Shown here one piece after another: positions 22,413 to 32,279 of a stretch of 32,336 bases of DNA. A program made the position numbers and the translations under genes. The stretch comes from Pseudomonadota bacterium (GTDB taxonomy: Bacteria; Pseudomonadota; Gammaproteobacteria; Burkholderiales; Burkholderiaceae_E), in contig JAKPAM010000209.1 of NCBI GenBank assembly GCA_029779435.1, forward strand, positions 1 through 32,336, given 5' to 3'. Under the pieces are notes generated by a model. It searched no databases and was not told where the DNA came from. It saw only the letters and a program-made list of their open reading frames with translations. Each line of letters begins with the position of its first letter. Positions within the stretch are counted from its first letter, which is position 1.

Positions 22413-23854
22413 ACGCGTCGCCAGCTCGTGCCGGCCGCGCCGTCCTCGAGCTGGATGCCGGCAGCCTGCAACGCATCGCGGATCGCATCGGCCCTGGAAA
22501 AGTCGCGGGCCTTGCGCGCCGCCAGCCGTTCGGCGATCCGCGCCTCGATCTGCGCGTCGTCCAGGCCGCCCGCCGCCGCGTCGCTGCCGTGCAGCCCGGA
22601 CTGGCGCACCTGGGCCGGATCACGTTCCAGCAGGCCCATCAGCGCGCCCAGCGCACGCAACTCGGCTTCGAGCTCGGGCTGCGGCGCGCGATTCAGTTCG
22701 TTGGCCATCTCGAACAACACGGCCAGCGCGATCGGCGAGTTGAAATCGTCGTCGAGCGCATCACGCACGCGGCGGGGGTAAGGACGCTCCCAATCGATCG
22801 AAGCGGCGGCCCGCACGCCGGGCGTCAGCGCGTTGTACAGGCGCAGCAGCGCGATGCGCGCATCCTCGAGATGGTCGTCGGCATAGTTCAGCGGGCTGCG
22901 ATAGTGCGCGCGCAGGATGAACAGCCGGATCACCTCGGCGTCATAGCGCTTGAGCACATCGCGGATCGTGAAGAAGTTGCCCAGCGACTTGGACATCTTC
23001 TCGTCGTCGACGCGCACGAAACCGTTGTGCATCCACAGGTTCGCGAAGCGGCCGTCGGTGCCGTGGAAGAACGCGCCTTCGCTCTGCGCGATCTCGTTCT
23101 CGTGGTGCGGAAACTGCAGGTCCGGCCCGCCGCCATGGATGTCCAGCGTCGGGCCGAGCAGCGACGTCGACATCGCCGAGCATTCGATATGCCAGCCCGG
23201 CCGCCCTTCTCCCCACGGCGACGGCCAGCGGGCTTCGGCCGGCTCGCTGCGCTTGGCGGATTTCCACAGCACGAAGTCCAGCGGATCGCGCTTGCCGTCG
23301 TCGACGGCCACGCGCTCGCCGGCGCGCAGATCGTCCAGCGACTTGCCCGACAGCCGTCCATAGCGCGGAAACGCGCGGACCGCGAAATTGACGTCGGGAC
23401 CGAGGTGCGCATCGTCGGGAGAATCGTCGGCCACCGGCGCGTCGCCGACGTAGGCGAGCCCGTTCGACTGCAGGCGGCCGATCAGGTCGATCATCTGCGG
23501 CACGTAGTCGGTCGCGCGCGGCTCGTGGTCGGGCCGCTGCACGCCGAGCGCATCGAGGTCCTCGTTCATCGAGGCGATGAAGCGGTCGGTCAGCGCGCGT
23601 ATCGTCTCGCCGTTCTCGACGGCGCGGCGAATGATCTTGTCCTCGATGTCGGTGATGTTGCGCACGTACGTCACGTCATAGCCGCTGGCGCGCAGCCAGC
23701 GCTGCACCAAGTCGAACGCGACGACCATCCGCGCGTGCCCGATGTGGCAATAGTCGTAGACGGTCATCCCGCAGACATACATCCGGACCTTGCCGGGTTC
23801 GATCGGTTCGAAGACTTCCTTCGTACGGGTCAGCGAGTTGTGGATGCGCAGCAT
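22409..23854 (-). CDS. cysS: cysteinyl-tRNA synthetase
   Basis: The product has 481 residues from ATG 23854 ([20 protein letters not shown]); the frame is open to 24412, but the extension has no family similarity and overlaps a divergent gene. Class I signatures are intact: HIGH at 37-40, KMSKS at 286-290. Zinc-binding residues include C28 in [10 protein letters not shown]225 in WHIECSAM and the His pair in [12 protein letters not shown]. It charges tRNA-Cys. A small acidic insert near 140-155 ([15 protein letters not shown]) makes it slightly longer than the common 460-465 residues. It is the first gene of the cysS-alkA-accA-tilS run of overlapping genes. Confidence 0.98.
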   Translation of the reverse strand: MLRIHNSLTRTKEVFEPIEPGKVRMYVCGMTVYDYCHIGHARMVVAFDLVQRWLRASGYDVTYVRNITDIEDKIIRRAVENGETIRALTDRFIASMNEDLDALGVQRPDHEPRATDYVPQMIDLIGRLQSNGLAYVGDAPVADDSPDDAHLGPDVNFAVRAFPRYGRLSGKSLDDLRAGERVAVDDGKRDPLDFVLWKSAKRSEPAEARWPSPWGEGRPGWHIECSAMSTSLLGPTLDIHGGGPDLQFPHHENEIAQSEGAFFHGTDGRFANLWMHNGFVRVDDEKMSKSLGNFFTIRDVLKRYDAEVIRLFILRAHYRSPLNYADDHLEDARIALLRLYNALTPGVRAAASIDWERPYPRRVRDALDDDFNSPIALAVLFEMANELNRAPQPELEAELRALGALMGLLERDPAQVRQSGLHGSDAAAGGLDDAQIEARIAERLAARKARDFSRADAIRDALQAAGIQLEDGAAGTSWRRV

Positions 23855-24047
23855 CTTGGATCGGATCGGCGAAAAACGTCCGGGAACCGACGCACCGTCA
23901 TCGCGCGGCACGCCCGAGGCCCGGTAGGAGGTCAACAAGACGAAAGGGCGGAAACGCGGACGAGGAACTCGGCGACCGCCACCGGCTCGGACGGGGGCAT
24001 CGGCACGGTCGCCGGCAGTCCAGGAATGCCCGGCGATCCGGCGTTGA

Positions 24048-24053
24048 TACAAT
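24048..24053 (+). promoter_or_regulatory. -10 element immediately upstream of the TPR gene
   Basis: TACAAT lies only 6 bp before the ATG at 24060, so transcription from it would begin at or next to the start codon, giving a leaderless mRNA. No -35 near consensus is visible 16-18 bp upstream. Confidence 0.35.
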
Positions 24054-24059
24054 GCCGGG

Positions 24060-24833
24060 ATGCGATCGAGTATAGCATCGGGTATCCGTCGTCCCCGCCC
24101 CGAACCGGGGCCGTCGTGGCGGCCAGCGCTGTGGACATTGGGTTTCGTGCTGGCCGGCCTGGGCAGCGGCGCGCACGCGCAGTTGGCCGGCCAACAGGCG
24201 GATTTCACCAGCAGCCCGATGACACCCGGCGGCGCGCAGATGTCCGATGCGCAGGCCGTGCAGACGGTCATCGAGCAGGCCAACCGGCTGGTGCAGCAGA
24301 AGGAATTGGCGCAGGCGCTCGAGACGCTCGATCGCGGCCTGAAACGATCACCGCGCGACCCGCGGCTGCGCTTCCAGTACGGCGTCGTACTCAACCAACT
24401 CGGCCGGGGCAACGAAGCCGCCGACGTGTTCCAGCAGTTGACCGAAGACTATCCGGAACTGCCCGAGCCCTATAACAACCTCGCCGTGCTGCTGGCCGCG
24501 CGCGGCGACCTGGACCAGGCCAAGGTCGCGCTCGAACGCGCGATCCGCGCGCTGCCTTCGTACGCGCTGGCGCAGGAAAACCTCGGCGACGTCTACCTGC
24601 GAATGGCCGCCCGCGCCTACGAGCAGGCGGGCAAGCTCGATGCGCGCGGCGACGGCAAGCGCAAGCTCGACCTGTCCCGGGCGCTGCTGACCAAGGTCAC
24701 CGAGATGGCCGACGCGCCGGCACGCCGCCCCGCGGCGGCCAGCCGCCCGCTGCCGCCGGCCTCGCCCATGCCGTTCTCTCCCGATTCGCCGTCGTTCGGC
24801 CTGCCGTCGACGCCCACCTCGACAAACCCTTGA
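24060..24833 (+). CDS. secreted tetratricopeptide-repeat protein
   Basis: The product has 257 residues. A basic N-terminus and hydrophobic segment ([17 protein letters not shown]) form a signal peptide with likely cleavage at AHA-QL, so the protein should be periplasmic. The mature part (about 65-200) has three to four TPR-like helix pairs: [60 protein letters not shown] and [20 protein letters not shown]. The tail is Pro/Ser-rich and probably disordered. A TPR gene at this position, divergent from cysS and followed by ppiA, recurs in Burkholderiales; its function is unknown, perhaps scaffolding envelope assembly. No ribosome-binding site is visible before the ATG. Confidence 0.85.
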   Translation: MRSSIASGIRRPRPEPGPSWRPALWTLGFVLAGLGSGAHAQLAGQQADFTSSPMTPGGAQMSDAQAVQTVIEQANRLVQQKELAQALETLDRGLKRSPRDPRLRFQYGVVLNQLGRGNEAADVFQQLTEDYPELPEPYNNLAVLLAARGDLDQAKVALERAIRALPSYALAQENLGDVYLRMAARAYEQAGKLDARGDGKRKLDLSRALLTKVTEMADAPARRPAAASRPLPPASPMPFSPDSPSFGLPSTPTSTNP

Positions 24834-24844
24834 TGGAGTTCCCG

Positions 24845-25423
24845 ATGTTCCGCAAATTCCCGCTGATCGGCGCCCTGCTCTTCGCCTTGAGCGCGCCCAC
24901 GCCTGCTGCCGCACCTTCGCCGCGCGTGCTGTTCAAGACCACGATGGGCGACATCGTCATCGAGCTGTATCCGGACAAGGCGCCCGAGACGGTCGCCAAC
25001 TTCCTGCAGTACGTGAAGGACGGCTTCTATGCCGGCACCGTGTTCCACCGCGTCATCGACGGCTTCATGATCCAGGGCGGCGGCATGAGCAAGGACCTTT
25101 ACACCGGCGGCTCGGGCCGCAAGGAAACGCGGGCCCCGATCTCCCTCGAATCGAAGAACGGCCTGAAGAACCAGACCGGCTGGGTCGCCATGGCGCGCAC
25201 GTCGGTGCCCGATTCGGCCACCGCGCAGTTCTTCATCAACGTCAACGACAACGATTCGTTGAACCATCCGCAGCCTGACGGCCATGGCTACGCGGTGTTC
25301 GGCAAGGTGGTCGAAGGCATGCAGACCGTCAACGCGATCAAGGGCGTGCGCACCGGCTCGATGGGCCCGATGCGCGACGTGCCGACCGAAGCCGTCGTGA
25401 TCGAATCGGCGACGCTGCTCTGA
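24845..25423 (+). CDS. ppiA: periplasmic peptidyl-prolyl cis-trans isomerase (cyclophilin)
   Basis: The product has 192 residues from ATG 24845, with GGAG at 24836-24839; upstream TTG/ATG codons overlap the TPR stop. The N-terminal signal peptide ([19 protein letters not shown]) indicates periplasmic export. The cyclophilin core follows: [33 protein letters not shown], then [20 protein letters not shown] and [11 protein letters not shown]. It catalyses proline isomerisation during folding of exported proteins. In many Burkholderiales a second, cytoplasmic cyclophilin gene (ppiB) follows; here lpxH comes directly after a 44-bp gap, so ppiB is absent from this position. Confidence 0.96.
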   Translation: MFRKFPLIGALLFALSAPTPAAAPSPRVLFKTTMGDIVIELYPDKAPETVANFLQYVKDGFYAGTVFHRVIDGFMIQGGGMSKDLYTGGSGRKETRAPISLESKNGLKNQTGWVAMARTSVPDSATAQFFINVNDNDSLNHPQPDGHGYAVFGKVVEGMQTVNAIKGVRTGSMGPMRDVPTEAVVIESATLL

Positions 25424-25467
25424 GCATTACTCCGCCGGCCACCGCCGCTTCGGAGCCGCAGCCCGCC

Positions 25468-26250
25468 TTGCCCGATCCGCTGCCTGTCGTCGCATCGATC
25501 GATGGGGACGGCTGCGCGTTGTTCGCGTCGGACATCCATCTGAGCGAGCACGATCCGCTGACCGCCGAGTTCTTCCTGTCGGCGCTCGCGCGCGAGGCTC
25601 GCGGGGCGACGCACGTCTTTCTGCTCGGCGATCTGTTCGAGGCCTGGATCGGCGACGATCAGCAGGATGCCGTCGTGCCGCGCGCCGAAGCCGCGTTCAC
25701 CGCCGTCGCGGCGACGGCGCACCTGTTCCTGATGCGCGGCAATCGCGACTTCCTGCTCGATGCACCGGGCTCGCCGGCCCGGGGCTTCAGCGATCGCGTG
25801 GGAGCGCGGATGCTCGACGATCCGAGCCGGATCATGCTGTTCGGCCACCCGACGCTGCTGTCGCACGGCGACGCCTGGTGCACCGACGACGAACGCTATC
25901 AGCAGTTCCGCCGCCAGTCCCGCGACCCGGACTGGCAGCAGGCGTTCGTGCGCCAGCCGGTCGCCCAGCGTCAGGCGATCGCGCGGCAGTTGCGGGCGCA
26001 GAGCGAGCGCGAGAAGCAGGACAAGGCCGCCTACCTGATGGACGTCAATGCGACGGCGATCCTGCGTGCCGCGGCCGAACAGCAGGTCGATACGATCATC
26101 CACGGCCACACGCACCGCCCCGCTCGCCACGAGATCGACGCCGACGGGCGCCAGGTGGTCCGCTGGGTGCTGCCCGATTGGGACGGCGCCGCGCGGCGCG
26201 GCGGTTTCCTGCGCGTCACGCGCCAGGGCTGGACGACGATCGACTGGTGA
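25468..26250 (+). CDS. lpxH: UDP-2,3-diacylglucosamine diphosphatase
   Basis: The product has 260 residues from TTG 25468; no ATG or GTG lies between the ppiA stop and the conserved start of the domain, so a rare start is needed and is uncertain. The calcineurin-like metal-binding motifs are complete: FASDIHLS, LLGDLFEAWIGDD, RGNRDFLL, LLSHGDAWCTDD and IIHGHTHRP. GNRD in place of GNHD is the LpxH hallmark. The enzyme removes UMP from UDP-2,3-diacylglucosamine to give lipid X at the inner membrane during lipid A synthesis. It lies directly downstream of ppiA and is convergent with cysE. Confidence 0.96.
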   Translation: MPDPLPVVASIDGDGCALFASDIHLSEHDPLTAEFFLSALAREARGATHVFLLGDLFEAWIGDDQQDAVVPRAEAAFTAVAATAHLFLMRGNRDFLLDAPGSPARGFSDRVGARMLDDPSRIMLFGHPTLLSHGDAWCTDDERYQQFRRQSRDPDWQQAFVRQPVAQRQAIARQLRAQSEREKQDKAAYLMDVNATAILRAAAEQQVDTIIHGHTHRPARHEIDADGRQVVRWVLPDWDGAARRGGFLRVTRQGWTTIDW

Positions 26251-26255
26251 GCCGG

Positions 26256-26278
26256 CCGTCCCCTCTGATCGGAGACGG
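26256..26278. terminator. hairpin between convergent lpxH and cysE
   Basis: CCGTCCCC (26256-26263) and GGAGACGG (26271-26278) pair with one mismatch around a 7-base loop in the 37-bp gap between the two stops. It may work as a bidirectional terminator, although neither side has a clear T run. Confidence 0.4.
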
Positions 26279-26287
26279 CACGCGCGC

Positions 26288-27067
26288 TCAATCGACCATC
26301 TTGACCAGCGTCGCGGCGTCGAGCTTCTCGCAATCGTGATCGATGTGCGAACCGAGGCAGGCCAGCGCTTCCTGCAGGCGTTCGATCGTCCGATCCTGCT
26401 CGGCGACGTGGTCGATCAGCCGGTGCAGCGCCGTGGCCAGCGGGTCGTTGGCCGCGCTGGTCACGCCATAGGCCGTGAAACCGCCGAGCGCGCCTTCGGC
26501 GCCATAGCCGGTGAGGGGCGCCGATGCGTCGTCGCCCTCCTCGGCGTGTTCATCGCGCACGATCATGCGCGCGGGAATGCCGACCGCGGTGGCGTTGGCC
26601 GGCACCGGCTTGAGCACGACGGCGTTCGACCCGATGCGCGCGCCCTGCCCGACCGTGAACGGCCCCAGCACCTTGGCGCCGGCGCTGACGACGACCCCGG
26701 CTTCGAGCGTCGGATGGCGCTTGGTCGCTTCGAGCGACGTACCGCCGAGCGTGACGCCCTGGTAGATCGTGCAGTCGTCACCGACCTCGGCCGTCTCGCC
26801 GATGACGACGCCCATCCCGTGGTCGATGAAGACACGGCGGCCGATGACCGCACCCGGATGGATCTCGATGCCCGTCAGCCATCGGGCGAACTGCGATACG
26901 AAGCGCGGCAGCGTCCGGAAGCCGTTGTCCCACAGGTGATGGGCGAGCCGGTGCAGCAACACCGCATGCAGGCCCGGATAGCACAGCAGGACCTCGACCG
27001 GCGAGCGTGCGGCCGGATCCTTGTCGAGAATGTTCGCGATGTCTTCGCGCAGGCGTTCGAAAGCCAC
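26288..27067 (-). CDS. cysE: serine O-acetyltransferase
   Basis: I place the start at GTG 27067 ([13 protein letters not shown]), preceded by AGGA at 7 bases, giving 259 residues; the frame is open to 27181, but that part has no family similarity. The N-terminal helices read [20 protein letters not shown]. The left-handed beta-helix has [40 protein letters not shown] and [20 protein letters not shown], with the active-site His in the IDHG region. This is the EpsC-like short form. It makes O-acetylserine for cysteine synthesis. The C-terminal 60 residues include a charged EEGDD segment and a possible coiled coil ([20 protein letters not shown]) that the core enzyme does not need. Confidence 0.96.
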   Translation of the reverse strand: MAFERLREDIANILDKDPAARSPVEVLLCYPGLHAVLLHRLAHHLWDNGFRTLPRFVSQFARWLTGIEIHPGAVIGRRVFIDHGMGVVIGETAEVGDDCTIYQGVTLGGTSLEATKRHPTLEAGVVVSAGAKVLGPFTVGQGARIGSNAVVLKPVPANATAVGIPARMIVRDEHAEEGDDASAPLTGYGAEGALGGFTAYGVTSAANDPLATALHRLIDHVAEQDRTIERLQEALACLGSHIDHDCEKLDAATLVKMVD

Positions 27068-27173
27068 GATGAGTTCCTGTCGGTGCCCCGCCGGCCCGGA
27101 ACGGACCGACGCGGCAGAGTGCCAAGCCAACGCTGATTCTACGGGGAGCCCTGGAAGTCTGCGGGACAGGGCG

Positions 27174-28544
27174 CTAGGCAAGCGCCGGCGGGACGTGGAC
27201 GACGCCCGACATCAACCGCCGCGCCGTGCGCGACAACACGGCCTTGTCGAGCCGCCACTGCCCGTCCGGCGACGATACCTCGGCCCCCACGGCCAGCACA
27301 CCGGCGGCGTGCCCGATGCGCGCGGCCACCGACGGCAACACCCGCACGAGTTCATTGACCAGGCTGCCCGGCAGGGCCGCCGCCGCGGCCAGCGCGATCG
27401 ACACGTCGATCGGCATTCCGGCATCGACGCGACCGCCGATGAACACCCGGGCCAGCAGGTCGATCCGGTCGGCGGGCACGTCGACGCCCATCGTCGTCCG
27501 ATAGGCCGCGGGCCGGTCGACCCAGACCAGCGCAGGCACTCGCGGCGAATGCAGCGCCGCCTGCGCGGCCTCGTCGACGACGCCCAATCGCACGGCCGCC
27601 GCCGCCCGCACCGCCTCGAGGCGTTCGAGCAACGCCCCCTTGCGTGCCAGCGATGCCGGTTTCTCGCGGCCGTTCAATTGCAACGCGGGCGCCCGCACGA
27701 ACACCGTCGGACACGCGCCGCCGATCAACGTCGCGGCGATCGGCCCCAAACCGGGCACGTCGAGCCTTTCCTGGACATTCGCGGTCGGCAGCAGCGGCAA
27801 CGCCGAGGGCGCGCGCGCATCATCACCGCTCGCACCGCCCCCGGATGGCCCTCCGCCAGACCCCCTTAGGCCGGGCGCCCCTAGAGCGGGCTCCCCTGAG
27901 CCGGGCACCCCTAGGGCGGGCCCCCCTGAGCCGAGCGCCCCTAGAGCGGGCCCCTCGTCCCGCTCGATCAATGCGCAGCGCCCACCGGCCGGCGGCCACC
28001 ACTCCAACCGGATCTCGGCTCCCGAGAACGGCACGCCGTCCTCGTCGAAACGACCGTCCTCGACGATCCGACCCTCGCGAACCGGCACGAACGCATCGAC
28101 GCGCTGGCCGCGCGCCGCATGCCAGATCCGGACCCGGCACGAGCCGTCGGCCGGCGCGACCAGTCCTGCCGCGATCGCGGCAGGCCCCACGGCGGCCAGC
28201 AGATGGCTGCACTGCGCCGAGAAATCGATCCGCGCCTCGTCGATGGCCACGGCCCCGACCAGCACGTCGACGTCGCACTCGTCATGCAATGACGGCGACA
28301 GGATCACGATCCGGCTCGTCGCCGGCGTCGCGCCCCCCACCCCGTCGAGCTGCGCGCCGTATCGGTCCGGGCTGCCGAGCACGCGCAACAGCAGCGCGTC
28401 GCGCCGCTCGGCGTTCGTCGGCAGGTCGGCGGCCAGGAAGAACACGCCCTTGCGGCGCCCGCCGCGCATCAGCACGGCCGGCACCGCCGACGGCGACTCG
28501 CGCGAACCGCGCATCTCGGTAACTGACGCAGGCAGACGGTCCAT
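27174..28544 (-). CDS. PrpF-family isomerase (2-methylaconitate isomerase/4-oxalomesaconate tautomerase type)
   Basis: The product has 456 residues. It is PrpF-like: [54 protein letters not shown], then [20 protein letters not shown] and VRIWHAARG. The family moves double bonds in tricarboxylates; prpF usually sits with acnD and prpC for the 2-methylcitrate cycle. Two expected blocks are altered: GGTSKG is GGRRKG and the conserved TSK is TSR; the usual NCGN Cys block reads QCSH, keeping Cys. A low-complexity Gly/Pro/Ala insert at about 195-225 is encoded by a 30-bp tandem repeat. The start overlaps the trmJ stop by one base, and cysE follows after 106 bp. Substrate is unknown; the changes raise doubt about normal activity. 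Confidence 0.85.
   Translation of the reverse strand: MDRLPASVTEMRGSRESPSAVPAVLMRGGRRKGVFFLAADLPTNAERRDALLLRVLGSPDRYGAQLDGVGGATPATSRIVILSPSLHDECDVDVLVGAVAIDEARIDFSAQCSHLLAAVGPAAIAAGLVAPADGSCRVRIWHAARGQRVDAFVPVREGRIVEDGRFDEDGVPFSGAEIRLEWWPPAGGRCALIERDEGPALGALGSGGPALGVPGSGEPALGAPGLRGSGGGPSGGGASGDDARAPSALPLLPTANVQERLDVPGLGPIAATLIGGACPTVFVRAPALQLNGREKPASLARKGALLERLEAVRAAAAVRLGVVDEAAQAALHSPRVPALVWVDRPAAYRTTMGVDVPADRIDLLARVFIGGRVDAGMPIDVSIALAAAAALPGSLVNELVRVLPSVAARIGHAAGVLAVGAEVSSPDGQWRLDKAVLSRTARRLMSGVVHVPPALA
27871..27960. repeat. three 30-bp tandem repeats inside the prpF-like gene
   Basis: Units at 27871-27900, 27901-27930 and 27931-27960 are near-identical; the last few bases of the third diverge. 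Each unit is itself two related 15-bp halves (CCGGGCGCCCCTAGA and GCGGGCTCCCCTGAG types). The array encodes repeated GPALGxxG-type decapeptides in frame, so copy-number change would not break the protein. Confidence 0.9.
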
Positions 28545-29530
28545 CAGGATTCAGACGGCTTATCGGAAGAGAAATGGGAACGGCAAGGCGACGAACCGGC
28601 CGGCGATGAAGAAACCTGCGACACGGGGCGCTGCGACCGGGGGAGCTGCGACCGGGGGGGCTGCGGCGATTCGATCAGCCGGCACAGACCGCGCAGCAGC
28701 CGAACCTCTTCGACCTCGAGGCGCGCCCGACCGAACAGCCGCCGCAGCCGCGCCATCAGCTTCTTCGGATGGGCCGGATCGAGAAAGCCGATCCGCACCA
28801 GCGCGTGTTCGAAATGCTGGAAGAACTGCTCGACGTCCCGTTGCGTGGCGCGCACCGTCGCAGCGGTTGCCTCATCGGACTCGTCACCAGCTCCACCGCC
28901 GCCCTGGCCTGCACCACCCGCACCTGCACCCCGCGCATCAGCCGCGCCCGCGGCATCGCGGCCCGTGGCCTCCGGGACGCGCCGCATCACCGCCCGGCGC
29001 AGCTCATAGGCGATCACCTGCACGGCCTGGGCGAGATTCAGCGAGTTGTAGTCGGATTCGCCAGGGATCGCGCAAAGCAGTTGGCAGCGCCCGGCGTCGG
29101 CGATCGACAGGCCGGTGCGTTCGGTCCCGAAGACCAGCGCGACCTGATGCGCGTCGGCATTGAGCAACTCGTCGACGGCCGCCGCGCAGGCCGCATCGGG
29201 ATCACGCAGCGGGGGGCCGAACTCGCGCGTATCGGCGCTGATCGCGATCGCGAGCGTCACGTCGGCCAGCGCCTCGTCCAGCGACCCGCAGACGCGCGCC
29301 GCGTCGAGCACGCCGCCCGCCCCCGATGAACGCGCGCGCGCCTCGGGGTCGTCGAGCACGCCGGCCCGCGCGGGGGACACGAGCACGAGCCGGCGCAAGC
29401 CCATCACGCGCATCGCCCGCGCGCACGCGCCGACGTTGCCCGGATGGCTGGGCTGGACGAGCACCACGCGGATGCGGTCGCGCAGCCCACCGGGCAGATC
29501 GCGATGGAGCCGGACGGAAGGAATGCTCAC
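28544..29530 (-). CDS. trmJ: tRNA (cytidine/uridine-2'-O)-methyltransferase TrmJ
   Basis: The product has 328 residues from GTG 29530; no strong ribosome-binding site, and the frame is open to 29716. SPOUT-fold blocks are clear: [42 protein letters not shown] and the knot segment [20 protein letters not shown]. It methylates the 2'-OH of residue 32 in the anticodon loop of some tRNAs. Compared with E. coli TrmJ (about 246 residues) it carries two extras: a Gly/Ala-rich linker (about 195-225) and a tail rich in Ser/Gln/Pro with repeats of the SQxPRSQ type, whose DNA includes a run of seven G at 28654-28660. It diverges from suhB, as is common in proteobacteria. Confidence 0.95.
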   Translation of the reverse strand: MSIPSVRLHRDLPGGLRDRIRVVLVQPSHPGNVGACARAMRVMGLRRLVLVSPARAGVLDDPEARARSSGAGGVLDAARVCGSLDEALADVTLAIAISADTREFGPPLRDPDAACAAAVDELLNADAHQVALVFGTERTGLSIADAGRCQLLCAIPGESDYNSLNLAQAVQVIAYELRRAVMRRVPEATGRDAAGAADARGAGAGGAGQGGGGAGDESDEATAATVRATQRDVEQFFQHFEHALVRIGFLDPAHPKKLMARLRRLFGRARLEVEEVRLLRGLCRLIESPQPPRSQLPRSQRPVSQVSSSPAGSSPCRSHFSSDKPSES

Positions 29531-29557
29531 GAACGTACGGAACAGGGAAGAAACAAG

Positions 29558-29590
29558 AACAGGCGACGAACAGGCGACGAACGGGGCGAC
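29558..29590. repeat. three 11-bp direct repeats in the trmJ-suhB divergent gap
   Basis: AACAGGCGACG occurs at 29558-29568 and 29569-29579 and, as AACGGGGCGAC, at 29580-29590. The 11-bp period keeps all three on the same helical face, as protein-binding arrays do, but slippage in simple DNA would look the same. Confidence 0.6.
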
Positions 29591-29679
29591 AGGAGGATCA
29601 GGCGGCGACGAAGGGCGGCGGCGGCGAAGCCGGGGGGAGCGGGTTTCCCTTAGAATGGCGTGTTTTCCAAGGGCTCGCC

Positions 29680-30507
29680 ATGCACCCGATGCTTGTAGTT
29701 GCGACGAAAGCCGCACGCCGCGCCGGCCGGATCATCACCCGTGCCGCCGCTGATATCGATACCGTCAAAGTCACCCGCAAACAGCAGAACGACTTCGTCA
29801 CCGAAGTCGATCGCGTGTCGGAGCAGGAGATCATCGACAATCTGCTGTCCGCTTACCCCGACCATGCGATTCTAGCAGAGGAGTCCGGCATCACGATGGG
29901 CCCGCGCGCCGGTGACAAGCCCACCGACCTCTCGCAAGCCGAGCATCTATGGATCATCGACCCGCTGGACGGGACGACCAATTTCATCCATGGGCTGCCG
30001 CAGTACGCGATCTCGATCGCGTTGATGGAGCGTGGCGTCATCACGCAGGCGCTCGTCTACGATCCGAACCGCGACGAATTGTTCACCGCCACCAAGGGCC
30101 GTGGCGCGTTCCTGAACGACCGCCGGATCCGCGTGTCGCGCCGCACGCGCATCGACGAGGCGCTGATCGGCACCGGCTTTCCTTATCGCAAGCTCGACGA
30201 TCTCGACGCTTACCTGGCGATGATGAAGGTGATGGTCGAGCGCACCGCCGGCCTGCGCCGCCCGGGCGCCGCCGCGCTGGATCTCGCGTACGTCGCGGCC
30301 GGCCGCTATGACGGCTTCTTCGAACTGGGGCTGGCGCCCTGGGACGTGGCGGCCGGCTCGCTGCTGGTCAGCGAAGCGGGCGGCATGGTCGCCGACTTCG
30401 ATGGCGAGGCGCGCTACCTGGCCAGCGGCGACATCGTGGCGGCCACGCCCAAGGTGTTCGGCGTGATGCTGCCGCTGCTGACCAATGCCCGGCAAGCAAA
30501 ACGCTAG
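29680..30507 (+). CDS. suhB: inositol monophosphatase family protein SuhB
   Basis: The product has 275 residues from ATG 29680, with AAGGG spaced 6 bases; TAGAAT at 29651-29656 is a plausible -10. The metal-dependent phosphatase signatures are complete: DFVTEVD at about 45, ILAEESG, the metal site [20 protein letters not shown] and the C-terminal [15 protein letters not shown]. It hydrolyses inositol-1-phosphate in vitro; in E. coli SuhB also binds the Nus complex that assists ribosomal RNA transcription. It is divergent from trmJ and 65 bp upstream of the acyl-CoA dehydrogenase gene. Confidence 0.97.
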   Translation: MHPMLVVATKAARRAGRIITRAAADIDTVKVTRKQQNDFVTEVDRVSEQEIIDNLLSAYPDHAILAEESGITMGPRAGDKPTDLSQAEHLWIIDPLDGTTNFIHGLPQYAISIALMERGVITQALVYDPNRDELFTATKGRGAFLNDRRIRVSRRTRIDEALIGTGFPYRKLDDLDAYLAMMKVMVERTAGLRRPGAAALDLAYVAAGRYDGFFELGLAPWDVAAGSLLVSEAGGMVADFDGEARYLASGDIVAATPKVFGVMLPLLTNARQAKR

Positions 30508-30572
30508 TCCCGTCCCGGGTGGTCGCGAACGGCCACCGGCGGAGACACAACGCAACCACTGGGAGAACGGAC

Positions 30573-32228
30573 GTGGAGCAGACCTGGGAAGGACAAACCC
30601 ATGAAGTGCGCAACGTCGTGCCGGAGCTGTCCGGCTACAACGTCTATACGACCGACATCGCCCTGAAGGACGCGGTCGAGCGGGCCGGCGGCGCCGCGCA
30701 CCACGCCGAGCTGATCGACTACGGCGCGCGCCTGGGCAGCGCCGAGACGATCCGGATGGCGGAGGAAGCCAACCATTTCAAGCCCGAGTTGCAGACTTTC
30801 GATCGACAGGGCCGCCGGCTCGACCGCGTCGACTTCCACCCGTCGTGGCATGGCGTGATGCGGATGCTGCGCGAGCAGCAACTGGTATCCCAACCGTTTT
30901 CCGATCCGCGTCCCGGCGCCTGGGCCGCCTATGCGGCCGGCTTCTCGATGCACGGCCAGATCGAGGCCGGTTCGCAATGCCCGACCTCGATGACGTTCGC
31001 GTGCATCCCGGTGCTCAAGAAGGATCCGGCGCTGTTCGCGCAACTGGAACCCAAGCTGTATTCGCGAGTCTACGACGCCCGCGACCTGCCGATCGAGCAG
31101 AAGGATTCGATCCTGATCGGCATGGGCATGACCGAGAAGCAAGGCGGCTCGGACGTGCGCGCGAACACCACGCGGGCCGAACCGATCCGCGGCGAAGGCA
31201 CCGGCGGCGACTACCTGCTGACCGGCCACAAATGGTTCTTCTCGGCGCCGATGTGCGATGCGCACCTGGTCGTCGCGCGGACCGACAGCGGCTTCTCGTG
31301 CTTCTACGTGCCGCGCTACCGGCCCGACGGCAGCAAGAATCCGATCCACATCCAGCGCCTGAAGGACAAGGTCGGCAACCGATCGAACTCGAGCAGCGAA
31401 GTCGAATTCCACGGCGCGTGGGGCCGGATGATCGGCAACGAGGGCCGCGGCATCCCGACGATCATCGAGATGGCCACGTACACGCGGCTCAATTGCGTGA
31501 TGGGCAGCACGGGACTGATCCGGCAGGGCGTCGTGCAGGCGATCAACTATGCGCGCCAGCGGATGGCATTCGGCAAGGTCCTGGCCGACCAGCCGCTGAT
31601 GCGCAACGTGCTGGCCGACATGGCGCTCGAGAGCGAGGCGGCGACGCTGCTGATGATGCGCCTGACCGAGGCGTTCGCACGAGCCGGCGACGATCCGGTG
31701 CAGCGTGCGTTCAAGCGCATCGTCACCCCCGCGGCGAAGATGTGGGTCGCCAAGCGCAGCATCGAGCTGTCCGCCGAGGCGATGGAGGTGTTCGGCGGCA
31801 ACGGCTATATGGATGAAGGTCCGATGGGCAGGCTGTACCGCGAGACACCGGTGATCTCGATCTGGGAAGGCTCGGGCAACGTGATGGGCCTGGACATGCT
31901 GCGGGCGATCAGCCGCGAGCCCGACGCGATGATCGCGTTGTTCGACGACCTGGCCCGCCGGCACGGCGACGATCGCTCGCTGCGCGGAACGCTGACCGCG
32001 ATGCGCTCCGCGCTGACCGGCGACGGCGAGGAGATCGAGGCTGCCGCACGGCGCCATGCCCAGCGGCTCATCCTGCTGGTACAGGCCGGCCTGCTGCGCG
32101 AGCACGCCCCCGACTTCGTCGCCGACGCATTCATCGAAAGTCGCTTCGATCGCGAATCCGGCCGGATCTACGGCTGCCTGCCGCGGCACGAATCGCATCA
32201 CGCGATCATCGACCGGGCCTGGCATTAG
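30573..32228 (+). CDS. aidB: AidB-type acyl-CoA dehydrogenase
   Basis: The product has 551 residues from GTG 30573 with GGGA about 8 bases upstream. It follows the E. coli AidB pattern closely: FHPSWHGVMRMLREQQL, then IGMGMTEKQGGSDVRANTTR (FAD/substrate region), GHKWFFSAPMCDAHLVVART, LKDKVGNRSNSSSEVEF and EVFGGNGYMDEGPMGRLYRE followed by SIWEGSGNVMGLDMLRA. The extra C-terminal domain of AidB (after about 430) is present; in E. coli it binds DNA. E. coli AidB protects DNA during alkylation stress. In Burkholderiales many members may be true acyl-CoA or isovaleryl-CoA dehydrogenases. The alkA gene is elsewhere in the window, and no Ada-type site is visible upstream. Confidence 0.93.
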   Translation: MEQTWEGQTHEVRNVVPELSGYNVYTTDIALKDAVERAGGAAHHAELIDYGARLGSAETIRMAEEANHFKPELQTFDRQGRRLDRVDFHPSWHGVMRMLREQQLVSQPFSDPRPGAWAAYAAGFSMHGQIEAGSQCPTSMTFACIPVLKKDPALFAQLEPKLYSRVYDARDLPIEQKDSILIGMGMTEKQGGSDVRANTTRAEPIRGEGTGGDYLLTGHKWFFSAPMCDAHLVVARTDSGFSCFYVPRYRPDGSKNPIHIQRLKDKVGNRSNSSSEVEFHGAWGRMIGNEGRGIPTIIEMATYTRLNCVMGSTGLIRQGVVQAINYARQRMAFGKVLADQPLMRNVLADMALESEAATLLMMRLTEAFARAGDDPVQRAFKRIVTPAAKMWVAKRSIELSAEAMEVFGGNGYMDEGPMGRLYRETPVISIWEGSGNVMGLDMLRAISREPDAMIALFDDLARRHGDDRSLRGTLTAMRSALTGDGEEIEAAARRHAQRLILLVQAGLLREHAPDFVADAFIESRFDRESGRIYGCLPRHESHHAIIDRAWH

Positions 32229-32261
32229 GACCTGACATTAGGGCCTGGTAACGCCGAGATC

Positions 32262-32279
32262 GACCCGCGCTCGCGGGTC
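32262..32279 (+). terminator. hairpin downstream of the AidB-type gene
   Basis: GACCCGCG-CT-CGCGGGTC is a perfect 8-bp stem with a 2-base loop, 34 bp after the stop. A second GC-rich inverted repeat (GGCCACG/CGTGGCC) lies just beyond. No T run follows. The last 107 bases of the window contain no gene I can support. Confidence 0.4.
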
